Assembly (NCBI GenBank): GCA_905160935.1
Contig: CAJHZI010000534.1
Coordinates: 407,501-471,500, forward strand
Direction: 5' to 3'
Source: Enchytraeus crypticus
Taxonomy: Eukaryota; Annelida; Clitellata; Enchytraeida; Enchytraeidae
DNA length: 64,000 nucleotides
The notes under the pieces were generated by a model, which saw nothing but the letters and a program-made list of their open reading frames with translations, was not told the origin of the DNA and searched no databases. Shown here one piece after another: positions 37,971 through 49,536 of this stretch. A program made the position numbers and the translations under genes. Within the stretch, counting starts at the first letter, position 1. The number at the start of each line of letters is the position of its first letter.

Positions 37971-38095
37971 CAACCTGATTTAACGACGGTGGCCCGACTC
38001 TGCACGAGCTTTGTATGTTCTCTGTAAAATATGCGGTCAGTTTGTGAACTTGACGCTAGGAACCTATCTGCTCGATGTTATTCTTATGCAGCTCG
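34060..38095. other. Convergent intergenic region COG2 / DHDDS
   Basis: Contains (TA)n runs (34117-34175, 34270-34302, 37735-37757, 37860-37900, 37930-37968), reverse E/C repeat pieces near 34495-34745, repeat C at 34850-35105, SINE B at 36345-36480 and reverse repeat E at 37030-37240 and 37390-37660. AATAAA at 35556-35561 is a possible COG2 poly(A) signal. No further gene was recognised; 77- and 120-codon open frames here are AT-rich or TA-repeat. Confidence 0.6.
36345..36480 (+). repeat. SINE B copy, plus strand
   Basis: GCTGGAGCTAGTGGCGACGT, CGGTAAGATACTCGACCGCG, GAAACTGACGTTAACATAAG. One of the clearest copies of the tRNA-like head. Confidence 0.85.
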
Positions 38096-38398
38096 CTACT
38101 TAAGGAATTCAGCCTGTAAATCGTCGATATAACTTTTCTCGTTTTGAAGCAGAAAGTTTAGAAATGCTTCAATTCTCATCTTCTTTTCTTCCTCTTTAGT
38201 CGATGGTAGAATATGGCCATTCTCATAAAGATGTTGTAGTTCTCTCTTTTCTTTCTCCTGTGATAACACTGTTGTTGCTTTTGATGATGACGATTTTAAA
38301 GGCGACGATGGTAATGATGACGATGCTGATGATGATGGAATGTAAGATGAGCGAACTTTCTGAGCCCTATTTGCATTGCTTTTCTCTTCTCGGGCTCT
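38096..38398 (-). CDS. DHDDS: DHDDS exon G (last)
   Basis: 100 codons plus TAG (38098-38096). Acceptor GCTACTACAG. Basic, Ser-rich and Glu/Lys-rich helical tail, as in the human C-terminus (compare [17 protein letters not shown] with RREERVQGFLQAL). Sequence conservation is low, but position and phase fit. Confidence 0.78.
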   Translation of the reverse strand, partial: RAREEKSNANRAQKVRSSYIPSSSASSSLPSSPLKSSSSKATTVLSQEKEKRELQHLYENGHILPSTKEEEKKMRIEAFLNFLLQNEKSYIDDLQAEFLK

Positions 38399-41300
38399 CT
38401 GTAGTAGCAATAAGTTTAAAAGCGTTCAGACCGTATTAAAATAATTATGCACTATCCTATAGGATTACTTTACATAGATGCGAGGGTCGAGAGCGGATGA
38501 CGTTTATTAACAGTCTTAGCAAATGAATGCAGTTAACTGAAACAGAGATGATCAGAGCAACAATGAACAGAGACATATGGAGGAATATGACCATGACCGC
38601 CCAGGCCTGGAACAGGCACGGCTCTTAGAGAAGAAGAAGACGATCCTATACGATTACTATTTACATAGAGATTGAGCCGGTGTCCTAATGTGGTAGGCTT
38701 TCTATATTTTCTACATTTTAAGGATTCTACCGTCTGATTCTCCGTTGTGATTAAATTAACGTTAATATCAATTTTATGGGTAAACAGGATTGTTTTCTCA
38801 GGGAATGACGCCCCTGCTCAATGAATGTTAATCGAAGGTGAGGAAGGCATAGGGACCTCGTCATAAGCAGAATCCCCAAAACAACAAGAATGAGTATTAT
38901 TTAAAGTTCCACTCGTATGTATACATGAAGAGGAAACAAAACATTGAGAAGAGTAGAAGCGTTATGTAGGGCCTACCATGGGTCTGTCAGTATGCAATAC
39001 ACTAGGAGAGATAATATTGATTTTAGCATTTTAAACAATATTTAGAGTGCTACTGTTGTTCATTGCAACATCGAGCGCTACGAAGCCAAAATCTAGCTGT
39101 CTAGCTATGTAGGTAAACTAAACGGTGAAAAATATCAAGATCTGATAAACCCGTTCAAATCGTGAACCTACAGTTAAATAAGTCGGTTTTGTATAGAAAC
39201 TTTATCCAGTTGCAGTGAAATATTTCACATAATTATTCTTTATAGATCAAGTAGGCCTATTTCATTAATTTCATTAAAGAGCATTAAATTAATGCGAGAG
39301 TAACTATTAATTCCATGGCTGTAGCTATTGGTTAATTTAATTCCCACTGTCGTAGTGAATAACTTTCTGAAATTAATCAATTCATGATCATTGTCATCAT
39401 CATCATCAACATTACCCTCATCATCATCATTGCCATCATGATCGTCATCATCATGATCATCATCATCAACATCATCATGAACGTCATCATCAACTTCATC
39501 ATCATCATTATCATCAGCGTCATCATCATCGCCATCATCCCTTGAATTTCAGTTTATCAAGGGTCGGGAATTCTAATTTTTTCTGTTCGCTTTAAAACAT
39601 TTGTAACAATTTCTGGAGTATTGACACTCAACAACCGAATGCCCTAATGTTATGCCATAATGACATAAAAAGAATGACGACGATGATAATAACGTTCAAG
39701 CGACGATGATGATGACGATGACGAAGATAGTGACGATGACGATGATGATGATGATGATAATAATGAAGATGGCGGTGACGATGACGATGATGATAATAAT
39801 GATGATGATGATGATGTTGATGAGGATGATGATAACGATGATGAAGATGATCACGATAACGATGACGATGATGACGATGATGATGATGGTGCTACATCAA
39901 ACCTTGATCACCGGATAATGTCTCTGGTAGAAGATGATGCAGGTAATGAAGTCCCACACGTTGAACTGAGGCCAAAGGACGTCCACGAATGAGAGGACTG
40001 AATAGCTGGTCTGCGAAGTGGAAAATAAGACAGACTTCTTAAAACTAACTTCTTAAGACATACATCCTTCTTCTTACTTCTTAAGACTTACGTCCTTCTT
40101 TCTTCTAACTTCTTAAGACTTACGTCCCTGATATCATTCTTGTATGATGAAACGGACGTTAAACCTTTATTATTTTAATATTATTATTAATACGATTATT
40201 ATTATTATTATTATTAAAGCTTAAAATTTGTATAATAGAACTTGTAAAAAATATTTTATCTTTGATTGATTCAAAGAGAGAATTCCATAAAGAGTGATTG
40301 AAAATATTAGTGGTGTTTATCACAAGTTCAGTTCAATAGGTAAAAGATCAGAGACATTCAGCGGGATTTCAATTCTAGGCTTTCGCTTCGAAGAAAAGAT
40401 AAGCTGAAAGACTTCTTGTTACTTTGGAATAATGCAAGGAAAAGGTGTTATGCACTGAGAGGGTATGGTTTTTCTAAAGAAGTATTTGAGGGAAGAATGG
40501 AATAAAATGGTTTAGAGGAAGACCGAGACTAGGGATGCTGACTGTTTTGTTAATTAATTCATATGTTGATATGAAGAGAAAGACAGAGGACAGAAAAATG
40601 TGGAGGAGTTATATACCATGGACCTTCCATTAGGCAATGCACTAAGAGAGATAGAGAGAGAGAAAAGTCTCACAAGAAGATTCAGGTTAAGGACTTACGG
40701 AAATCCCCCGTGTTGTGCTCGGGTGTGGTTGGACCACTACAGAATAGGGCAACCGCAAACAACCTGCTGCGTGTCGTAAGAGGCGACTAAGGCAGGAGCT
40801 GAGGATAGCAAGCGGGGACCACCTAACCATGAAATATTTTCCCCCAGGATTAAATGGTAATTAATCTTTCTAACTGAGGAAGGCAACGGGAAATCATCTT
40901 AGAAGTCAAACTTTTATAACATTAATTGTCAAACCTGCCACAACATAAAATCGCTGAGTCTGACTTCTCCAGACGTACGAACAAGAAGATCAGGTGGAGA
41001 GAGCTTGTGCGCGTAGAAACATTCCTCTATCAGTTTCTCGTCTATATCACTGCGTCAATCAATCGACCAATCAATCAATCAATCAATCAATTAATCAATC
41101 AATCAATTAATCGACCAATCAATCAAGCTATTAACTAAACCATGATTCTTTAATCAATCGGTCGATCGGTAGGCTACTCCATTAAATGAAACAGTGGGCC
41201 TACGTCATCATCATCGTAATCCTCCCTTTAATCCCAGTTTAACGGGATCGAGATAATTAAATGTATCAAGAAAAATAAATGAATCAATAAATCAATATTT

Positions 41301-41701
41301 CGGTTGGTCACTATCAAGTAATCCATCCATCGATCTATCGGACTGGCAATAGATTATGTGACTAATCGATCAATCGATCTGTCGCTATATTGAATAGTCA
41401 GACAGCTAGCCGTTAATCTTCAATCAATACATCAATCAGTTCTCTTAATAGAACTAGTGGCGTAGAATTATTCCAGATTTCCTTACCTTTCTAGAATCAG
41501 ACCCTTGGAGAAGCCTCCTGCAATCTCTCTAGCAGCTCTCGTCATCTCATCTCTGGACGTGTAGGCGATACACACGTTGAGGACAAACTTTCTCTCCCTT
41601 CCTCTATAGTAGCTGTGTCGTTCACAAGTCAAAGAACGTTAAAACAGGCAGAAGAGTGAAAAGTACCTGTTATGATAGCTAAAATTTTTAGTATATAGTT
41701 G

Positions 41702-41765
<64 letters not shown>

Positions 41766-42336
41766 TTATTTCACCACTTGGACAAACAAAACACATACAG
41801 GACAAAAAACTCAAATATGTAACAAACAAACAATGCTACAGGTTTAGTTTAGTTTTTAATCCATTTTACCAGTCCTTTGAATGTTCGAGAATTTACTCTC
41901 TAATCAGCTCAACGCGGATTTGAACCCACGCTTGCTGAACAGGCATTTAAAACTGCATGACGCTACCTAACGCATGTACACACTGCGTCATTTGGCCATT
42001 CCACAGAAACTTGTATATAGGCCTACACGTATATTTGCATGTGCATGCTGAGCAAGCACTATGCACTAATACTAAATAGACTTGTTCGCTCAGTGAACTT
42101 TATTGCTCTCTTATTTTTATTAAGATTTTCTAATTTCATTTTTAAGCGTCACTCTTGATTATTTGATTGTATACGTATGCCTATTATCAATACTTATGTT
42201 AACCTTATTGCTTAACTTTTTCATTTTAGTTCGCATTTAGTTCGTGTTTTGTTTGTTATTTGTGCTAGAATGTCTGCGTTGTTTGTTTGAACTGTACAGT
42301 GCCTATAGGCCTACACTGTATATATACATGTGTGTG

Positions 42337-42396
<60 letters not shown>

Positions 42397-42913
42397 AAAG
42401 CTATTTCTTGACCGTTTTTATATTATAGGCTACACTTGTAGTGTATGCTTGGTCTATTCTACAATACAACACTAGGCCTACTTACGAATGTATATCCTTG
42501 GCTTTCGTCGAAAAACTTACGTACAGCTTTCGGTAGTTCGTTTTGAATATCGTTAATAAATCTGTAATCACGCCAGATATCTTGGAGCGTGTGTGCTCGG
42601 GTACAAACCTTTAAAAAGCAATAATTACGTCATTGCATTAACATCCGGATCCTTAATACGACATCATGTAGTATACATATATAGGACCTACACGTAGGCC
42701 TATCTATAATTTACAGTAGGACTATATAATATGCCTGTAATATACATATAATATATATATATACATTATACATGTGTGTGTATATATATATATACATTAT
42801 ATATATTATATAAATATATATATGGGTCCATTATATATTGGACCTATATATATATAAATATATATACAGTATATATATACATGTATATATATATAAATAC
42901 ATGTATATAATAT

Positions 42914-42963
<50 letters not shown>

Positions 42964-43015
42964 AGTATTTATATATAAATATGCATATATATATATAGAA
43001 TTGTATATAAATATG

Positions 43016-43057
<42 letters not shown>

Positions 43058-45334
43058 GTGTACTTGCATGTCACAGTGTGTGTTTGCCAAACATGATATT
43101 ATGAGAGTTGTAAGCAAGCAAAATACATACGACGACTTCCTCGGTTCAGCTTTTGTAATACTGTCAGAAATTCCTGATCTTTTTGAAGTTTCTGGAAAAA
43201 TTTCTCTTATATTCCCTGAAACTTCGATATATATGCGGTTCTGCAAGAGCCATTTTCTGCAAAAGTGAAAATGTAATGACTGTACTAGAAAAAGTATAAG
43301 CCTAGAATTGTGTAATGAAACAACAAGTAGCAACAACAACAACAAAACCAATTATTGTGAAGTTGTCGTCAAAGACAACATTGTGCACTGTTGCATTGTA
43401 GCCAAATCTAAGTCGATCATCATAAAAAGATTCAAGACGGTTCAGAATCCCAAATTGTGAAATACAGTAAGAAGTAGGAAATTAAAGAAAAGGAGAGTTT
43501 CATACTATCGATAGTCAAGGACACAAGGAGAGAAGGGAGACATGGAAAAATTGGTTCTTAACTGCCAGTGGAACTTTTCATTATATGTTTAGCAAATAGT
43601 AAATTTACCCGTGTTGCGTCAGGACCACTGAAGAATAGACCAACGGAAAAGTGAATTTGTCGTAAAAGTTGGCTGAACAAGAACTAAGGAAGAAAATGGG
43701 AAACTACAGCGGGAGCGTTCTATTTCTAATGTATGAACCACATTAAGGCGTATGTAGGCATAGCTTTTTGCGAAGGGATTGTTCGTTAATCCATTCACAA
43801 GAATAGCCTTTTCTGTAAAGATTAAGTGCTCTTTATGAAGCGCGAAAGTAGACCGCAAACAAGAATATGTATCTTGGACCTGCCATTTGGAATGTCTTTA
43901 TAGAGAGAAGCCATATTATTTCAGTAAATTGCAGTATACATGTACAGTATATTACTGAGCAAATTAAATATAATACTGTAGATCTAACCAAGGGTTGGAT
44001 AATATTAATATATAGCTATAAATACTATGAATATATTTTCATGGATTAAGTGGTCTCAATAAGCGTGCTTATAAATATTTGTAATAAACAGGGTGGAATT
44101 TGATGGAGATTAGGTGGTCTACCCCTTCTATAGATGTTTGACCCCTCCGAATAATCTACTACCCCCTAGTTTTAGAACCTTATTATTTAGACCTCTAGTT
44201 TTAGGCACCTATGTTTTAGACCCCTAGTGTTAGAACCTTATTCTTTAGACCTCTAGTTTTAGGCACCTATGTTTTAGACCCCTAGTGTTAGAACCTTATT
44301 CTTTAGACCTCTAGTTTTAGGCACCTATATTTTAGACCCCTAGTGTTAGAACCTTATTCTTTAGACCCCTAGTTTTAGACCCCTATGTAAGAGCCCTATG
44401 CTTTAGACCCTTAGTTTTAGACCCCCATAGCTTTAACCCCACCCCTATTTTAGAGCCTTGATGACTCTGTCCCAGGCAGGCCTTAAATTTTACTCTAACG
44501 ATCCCTTGGAAAAATGTAAACAACTCATCCCTGGTCTTACCTAACGGTTTCATCCAGCAGCTTTTCCCCCAATAGCTCTATCAAAGCATCCACCTCTTGT
44601 TGGGTCCGTTTGAAATTTTCTAGACTAAACGCGAACACAGACACCTCTGATATTCCAATCTCTAGGCAACTTTCTACAACCTGCAATGTACACAAGCCCG
44701 GAGAGCAATGTTTGCAAGGCTACGATGAATTAAAGTTATTAAATGAATTTATAATCAACAACATCATCCCGTGAATCCTAGTTTAACATTTTAAAGCAAT
44801 TTCTAGAGCCTAGACTCTCACGAACCGAATGATCTTTCTGGCGATGGTTTTAGTCTTAATGCTTCTTCGCCTTTTACGACACGTGCAGTTTACGATTGGT
44901 CTATTCTTCAGCAACTCAGTCATAACATAACAATAAGTATATTGCTTAATTAATTTTAAGCTAATTAATTAATAAATATATATGCTACTGTGTAACTTTG
45001 AAGTCATTTTTATCTTGATTAACTTCATTGCAATGTTCCTTAATTGTTTCTAACTTTCGTTAGCAGTGGACAAAACTAATAACAAAACTAATACCAACAT
45101 CCATGGTTAGTAGTTTATTTATAAGATAGTTAGTACCTTAAATGCATGAAAATAATTAAATTAGCTATTGAGAAATTCTAAACCTAATTAATATAAAATC
45201 AGTAGCATTAATACTGGTCATATGCAGACATTAAGAGGTAACTGAAGAATTACAGTTAAATTCACCTCTGTGTTAAAACGGAAGACAACTGTAGTAGAGG
45301 CTCTATGCCATGGGCCTGCTAGAAGGCAGCGCAC

Positions 45335-45379
<45 letters not shown>

Positions 45380-45631
45380 ATTAATACCAACTTTAGTTAG
45401 CGTATCATATCCCAACTTGTGTCCTATCGTGCATTCGTAGTTTCTCTGTCTGGCAAATCTCCTATTCCCGTCCATTATGAATGCCACGTGACGTGGAATG
45501 GGTCCTGAACGCAGAATCCGTATGAGAACGTGATAGAGACAGTTCCACGGAATCGTAAATCCAAATTTCACGATCTGCGAGATGTGAAATTTGATCCAAT
45601 CGGAAATCTTTTCCAGATCCGATTTCCGCAT
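38096..45631 (-). CDS. DHDDS: DHDDS-like cis-prenyltransferase (dehydrodolichyl diphosphate synthase subunit)
   Basis: Minus-strand gene convergent with COG2. The enzyme elongates farnesyl diphosphate with isopentenyl diphosphate in cis to make dolichol precursor at the ER. Exons in coding order: A 45631-45392, B 44680-44541, C about 42608-42486 (doubtful), D 41612-41487, E 41049-40935, F 40010-39903, G 38398-38096. Diagnostic motifs: [15 protein letters not shown] in A (catalytic Asp in DGNRR, residue 54), [10 protein letters not shown] in [17 protein letters not shown] in [16 protein letters not shown] in [11 protein letters not shown] in F, and a charged helical tail in G. ATG at 45631 is preceded in frame by TAA. 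The N-terminus is about 20 residues longer than human. No RxG appears near the C-terminus, as in eukaryotic DHDDS, so a NUS1/NgBR partner is expected (inference). The segment between B and D is unclear. Confidence 0.88.
38780..39030 (-). repeat. Dispersed repeat D, long reverse copy
   Basis: Shares with 51535-51805 the blocks CAGGGAATG-CGCCCCTGC, GTCATAAGCAGAA, CCACTCGTA and TAGGAGAGA. Confidence 0.75.
39035..39150 (-). repeat. Solo LINE 3' tail
   Basis: TTAGAGTGCTACTGTTGTTC, then GCAACATCGAGCGCTACGA. Confidence 0.72.
39390..39900. repeat. Opposed (ATC)n and (GAT)n arrays next to DHDDS exon F
   Basis: 39390-39535 is ATC-rich on the plus strand and 39690-39895 is GAT-rich, so the two can pair around a repeat C fragment (39540-39650). 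The right array ends about 8 bp from the exon F donor. Confidence 0.9.
39903..40010 (-). CDS. DHDDS: DHDDS exon F
   Basis: 36 codons, phase 0/0, acceptor CACTTCGCAG, donor AAG|GTTTGA. Reads [16 protein letters not shown], matching TSHSCLVFQPVLWPEY of human. The intron opens into ATC repeats. Confidence 0.9.
40690..40900 (-). repeat. Dispersed repeat E, far part reversed
   Basis: CCCCCGTGTTGTGCTCGGGT, GTGGTTGGACCACTACAG and CCAGGATTAAATGGTAATTA. Confidence 0.75.
40935..41049 (-). CDS. DHDDS: DHDDS exon E
   Basis: 115 nt, phase 2 in, 0 out, donor CAG|GTTTGA. Contains [19 protein letters not shown], the substrate-binding RTSGE motif. The acceptor GACGCAG follows a TTGA tetranucleotide tract. 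Confidence 0.92.
41058..41140 (-). repeat. TTGA tract before DHDDS exon E acceptor
   Basis: Plus strand CAATCAATCAATCAATCAAT; on the gene strand TTGATTGA ending 6-8 bp before GACGCAG. Confidence 0.9.
41487..41612 (-). CDS. DHDDS: DHDDS exon D
   Basis: Reads [16 protein letters not shown], then [14 protein letters not shown], matching [21 protein letters not shown] of human. Leaves phase 2 (AG|GTAAGG). The start is uncertain: CACAG before 41612 or TATAG before 41603 (both phase 2), or a phase-0 AG before 41593. Confidence 0.82.
41704..41763. repeat. (TA)n microsatellite
   Basis: Thirty or so AT dinucleotides in a DHDDS intron. Confidence 0.95.
41845..41985 (-). repeat. SINE family A copy, reverse
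   Basis: CCAGTCCTTTGAATGTTCGA, GATTTGAACCCACGC (B box reversed) and AAACTGCATGACGCTACC. Confidence 0.68.
42350..43060. repeat. Cluster of (TA)n runs in DHDDS intron
   Basis: Runs at 42350-42391, 42724-42870 (imperfect), 42915-42962 and 43018-43055. They flank the doubtful exon C. Confidence 0.92.
42486..42608 (-). CDS. Possible DHDDS exon C (frame uncertain)
   Basis: Only candidate found for the missing middle of the enzyme. In one frame it reads VCTRAHTL, then [14 protein letters not shown], loosely like VCIRVLG and LPLDLQELIAQAV of human, and ends at a perfect GTAAGT donor. That frame needs phase 0 in, while exon B leaves phase 2. Another frame (to 42521, donor GTACGT) satisfies phases B-C-D but shows no family similarity. 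Either a small exon is missing, or this call is wrong. Confidence 0.35.
43330..43905 (-). repeat. LINE 3' tail and repeat E, reverse
   Basis: 43375-43560 matches the plus-strand reading of 4800-5000 (CAAATTGTGAAATACAGT, GAAGGGAGACATGGAAAA). 43600-43905 is a reverse repeat E copy. Confidence 0.65.
44150..44440. repeat. About 59-bp array, TAGACCCCTAGTGTTAGAAC
   Basis: Four to five units in the DHDDS intron after exon B. Built from shorter TTTAGACCYCTAGTTTTAG words. Confidence 0.93.
44541..44680 (-). CDS. DHDDS: DHDDS exon B
   Basis: 140 nt, phase 0 in, 2 out, acceptor ACATTGCAG, donor AG|GTAAGA. Reads [17 protein letters not shown], then EVDALIELL. Confidence 0.9.
44765..44935 (+). repeat. 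Dispersed repeat C copy
   Basis: CTCACGAACCGAATG, ACGACACGTGCAGTTTACG and CAGCAACTCAGTCATAACA, in the DHDDS intron after exon A. Confidence 0.72.
45290..45378 (-). repeat. Repeat D end with (CT)n, after DHDDS exon A donor
   Basis: Reverse copy: CAGCGCACTAAGAGAGAG, with an AG run at 45341-45378 that starts about 13 bp inside the intron. Confidence 0.85.
45392..45631 (-). CDS. DHDDS: DHDDS exon A (start)
   Basis: 80 codons, ends phase 0 with donor AAA|GTTGGT. Contains [11 protein letters not shown] and [14 protein letters not shown] microsatellite begins about 13 bp into the intron. Confidence 0.9.
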
Positions 45632-45864
45632 GTTGTTGTAAGAATTAGCTAATTAATTAAGGAATAGGATTGCTGATAATTAATGAAGGAACAGGACCTA
45701 AAGCAAAAGATTTTATCTATTTAATTAAGGAACTGGTAGTTTGCTAATTAATAAAATGGAAATATTAGCCAATCATTGTAATTAAAAAACAATAACTTAG
45801 ATAATTTATAAAGCAACAAGAATGAAAATACCAGCTTAATATTTAAGATTCTATATAATAATTT

Positions 45865-46115
45865 ATGTCCGGTAAAACTGGAAAGGACAGAATGAAAAAT
45901 GAATATGTGAGGATGAATTTGAGTGCTGAGGGTTTCAAGGATAAGTTGACTCGGTTGAGATTGAGATTATAAGGGCATATTGTGAGAATGGCAGATGAGG
46001 ATGTAGTATTGAGAGTTTGGAGGGAAGAGCTGGCTGTTAAGCTAGAGAAAGGTAGACCACAACTGACGTGGGATTCGGTAATTAAGAAGGACATGAAAAA
46101 TGAGGATATGGTTAT
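45865..46115 (+). pseudogene. Non-LTR retrotransposon C-terminal remnant
   Basis: Reads MNLSAEGFKDKLTRLRLRL, stop, GHIVRMADEDVVLRVW, then GRPQLTWDSVIKKDM. This is the usual GH-xRM...GRPxxxW end of LINE ORF2. A reverse repeat C tail follows at 46120-46230. Confidence 0.7.
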
Positions 46116-46429
46116 TGACTGATGATATGGTGTGAGACTGAACGGATTTGTCTATTTTATTTATTTGTGGAATGTCTATTCGCATGCCGAGTCCTTACCT
46201 AACTTAAACTGGGATTAATTAATTAATGATGATGATTATGATGATGATGATGATGATAATGATGATGATGATGATGAACAACGGCATTGTTTAACGATTT
46301 AATAATTTCATAAAATAATTCTTACGCTAAGCGAAATCCTATTAGTATTAGGCCAACGTACAACTCTTCTATTATTCCTGTAATAATATATTTTTGATTG
46401 AAAGCATAAGTTATTTCCTATTATTTGCA

Positions 46430-46535
46430 CCGCTTTGGCCACTCTTTGCTCACCGGCTTGGATTTGTCTCAATAGTGCTCGATGTTGACATGGACGACAG
46501 AAGCACTCTAATTGTTGTTGTTGTTATTATTTCCT
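46430..46535 (+). repeat. Solo LINE 3' tail with (TTG)n
   Basis: GCTCACCGGCTTGGATTTGT, AGTGCTCGATGTTGACATGG, GCACTCTAATTGTTGTTG. Confidence 0.75.
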
Positions 46536-46649
46536 GCTCCAACCGAAACATACACCCTAAACTGCGTTAATTCAGTATAATAAAGAGTTGATTCTGCCGA
46601 GTGCTTTGTCCACGTGTTATCTATGACCTAGTGCCATGCTATTACCACA

Positions 46650-47116
46650 TTTTTTGCTGTATGATCTGATACGTACAACTAATGGAGATATAGCTTGGGT
46701 AAAGGAAGCAAGATATCTTGGAATAACAATTGTAAGCAATAGGCGTTTTAAGGTTTCCTTTGTGTTGTAAAATGTAAATGTTACGCATCATTTAATACAA
46801 TGTATTCTAAGTTAGGTAATATCACGGATCCTAATGTTTAGATTCATTTACTGGAGTCCATAGCTGTACCGATATTAATATATGGGGTAGAAGCGTTTAA
46901 TCTAAATACTTCAGAGATTAATAATCTTGAATTTACTTTTAAAAAAGTTCTTTTTAAAATATTTCGCGTGAATAATGTAGAAAATTTATTGTATTGTATG
47001 CATGTGTACAATATCTTCAGTATAAAATATAGATATACATGGAGAAGAAATAGGTTTTTGTTAAAAGTAAAGGCACTAGGTCTACATAATATTAATTTAG
47101 GCAATATAAACATTTG
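46650..47116 (+). pseudogene. Non-LTR retrotransposon ORF2 3' end
   Basis: Reads WVKEARYLGITIVSNRRFKV, then after a shift ESIAVPILIYGVEAFNLNTS and VLFKIFRVNNVENLL, ending in TGA near 47114. This is the post-RT region of LINE ORF2 (RYLG, then PILLYGLEA, then LFKLF-TNN). Its tail has TTTGGTGAAATAAAGATT, then (TA)n at 47229-47276. Confidence 0.78.
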
Positions 47117-47224
47117 AGGTATCTAATGTGTTATTTTATTCTCTATTTTTTGTTTGTTTTTTGCACCTACATGTGTATATATTTTTTTTCTTTTGATTTA
47201 TTTCTACCATTTGGTGAAATAAAG

Positions 47225-47279
<55 letters not shown>

Positions 47280-48777
47280 TAATAAAAAATATAAGATATG
47301 AAAAAGTTAAAATGCGATGAAGTCATTTATAGACTCCTTCTTCGGTTTAACCCAAACAAACTGCCTTAAAGGCCTTAACTCTAATAAACCGCCGAACGTA
47401 ATGATAAGTAGACAACTGAATACAGGAGGGTTAAATGTTTACAACTTAACTTTAATAAACTTTATATACCGCGCACTAATATTAGCCGATTGATGAGGAT
47501 CTATATTAAATACGAACAGTGTTGTCGTTTCATCCATTTTATTTAAACAAGATCACAAGCTCCCATATTTCAATGAATGACGTAGATATAAAATAATAGA
47601 CAAAACATAGACAGAATTATTCAAGTTCTTATCAATGTACAATATTGATGGAATTTTTTGTTATATTATAATTTTTCTAATAAATTAAGTAGGCCTACAT
47701 TAGGCCTGATATAAGCAAGTTACTATTATCTTTGAAGATATATCATTAACGAATTTATAAGTTCATAGCAAAGATGCACTTGATTAATAATACGCATAGA
47801 CTATGCAAATTACTATGTAGCTTATTATTTCTGACATCATCATCTTAAATTAACATGAATAAGAGTAAACTAAATGTAAATTGCATACGTTTTCTGAAAT
47901 GATAGGAATAAATGCTTAAACTATTTGTATAGTAACTTTGTTATAGAAAATGATTTGTAAAATAGTATATTGGTCAGCATATTTATATTCTCCATATTTT
48001 AGCCTCTTCCTAAAACAGGCTTTTTGACAGTATTTGGCATAGCTATGAGGCATGAAATTACATGCACCTTAACTTATACCCAAAACTGCTCAAAGGCTGA
48101 TTTGGGTAGTTTTTGTTCTTGTTTAAGCTAAGGAAAGGAAATTTTCAAATATTTTCAAACCCTCAAATAATGTCAAAAATAGCCTAAACACCCTAAAACC
48201 AGTTTTAATCAAAAAGTTTAAATTACACCAGCTTAAATTGTTTTGAAACCTTGGTGTAAACTAAATCTACTCTTTCTGCTCTTAGTCTAAATATTGACCT
48301 TCCTGCCTTGGATGTTGGATTTGCACTGTTTTGAGCTCGCTTTCTCTTGAGGTCTTTGTATACTCAGTCGTCATCGTGTGGAGCCAACTGATGCATAGTC
48401 TTCTTGAGACGTCCCTGACATTAACTTATGGCGAGGAGCAGGACTTTAAATTCTTATTGATTAATTGACTGATTGATTGGATGATTGATGAATTGACTGA
48501 TTGATTGATTGAATGAGTGAAAACGATCTAGCTCTAAACCTGTCAACCCAGACTATGAAATAAGCGTCACATTATAATTAACAAAGAACAGTGGAGTATG
48601 TTGGATTGCGAAGGCTTTTCAATCGAATAGCTGAAACTACATCTGTTACACAGGCCAGGATATAATAATGCGTCACTGACAATGCTAGGGTCATCTGTGA
48701 AGCTTTTCATTCTCAATTATTCAATCTGCGCCAGTCTAAAAAAAGTTTAAATCATTATACCTAAAGACTTAACTGAA

Positions 48778-48858
<81 letters not shown>

Positions 48859-49330
48859 AATGATGCTTAATATCAGCCACATAATTGCATATAGTGTATT
48901 AATTGCTGAAGTATAGTGAAATGCCTAAAATAATCTGCATTGACAATTGTGCGTTTAAGAACACTGTACAATTGCTCTCAGCTGAGTAGATCGACAGCTG
49001 GCTCCATTGCAATTTCAAGCTATTATTCGTTTACATCGTACATGTAGAGTGAAAATTATAAATCTGCAGTGGAAAATTTCGTACTGAAGAGCAATAGGAA
49101 AGTTGTGGCAAGAGTCATGCTCCGTTAGATTTACAACTGGTGGCTAGTGCGTGTTCGAATCAAATACGGGACTTACCCGTCACTGGTATGCCTTCAGGAG
49201 ATGAAACTGACATTTAATGAACTAATGAATATATGTAATTTTTACTGTAATATTATGTAATATTTCTTGTAATATTATGCAGTATTAATTGCAACATTGA
49301 TTATCGGTATTAAATTATGTAACTTAGCAT
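47280..49330. other. Intergenic, few landmarks
   Basis: 47280-48310 is AT-rich with no recognised content. Repeat H is at 48325-48520 with a TTGA tail, and (TA)n at 48781-48854. No coding signal was seen. Confidence 0.55.
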
Positions 49331-49349
49331 CACTTTTATTTTGATTGCT

Positions 49350-49379
49350 AACTCTCTCTCTCTCTCTCTCTCTCTCTTT

Positions 49380-49424
<45 letters not shown>

Positions 49425-49445
49425 ATATCTCTCTCTTTCTCTAGT
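49350..49445. repeat. (CT)n microsatellite
   Basis: CTCTCT runs, feeding into a repeat E copy. Confidence 0.9.
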
Positions 49446-49536
49446 GTTCTGCTAGGTAGCAGGTTCAAGGAACATATTCATACTCTTCGTCTGCCTTTAA
49501 GCTCCATATATTGCACTCTATAAATCAATAAGTTAT

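Noticed and set aside
43068-43268. Open frame on either strand in the DHDDS intron, considered as the missing exon
   Set aside because: It lacks cis-prenyltransferase motifs and suitable phases, and resembles repeat-derived SGN/FPET words seen near 14950.
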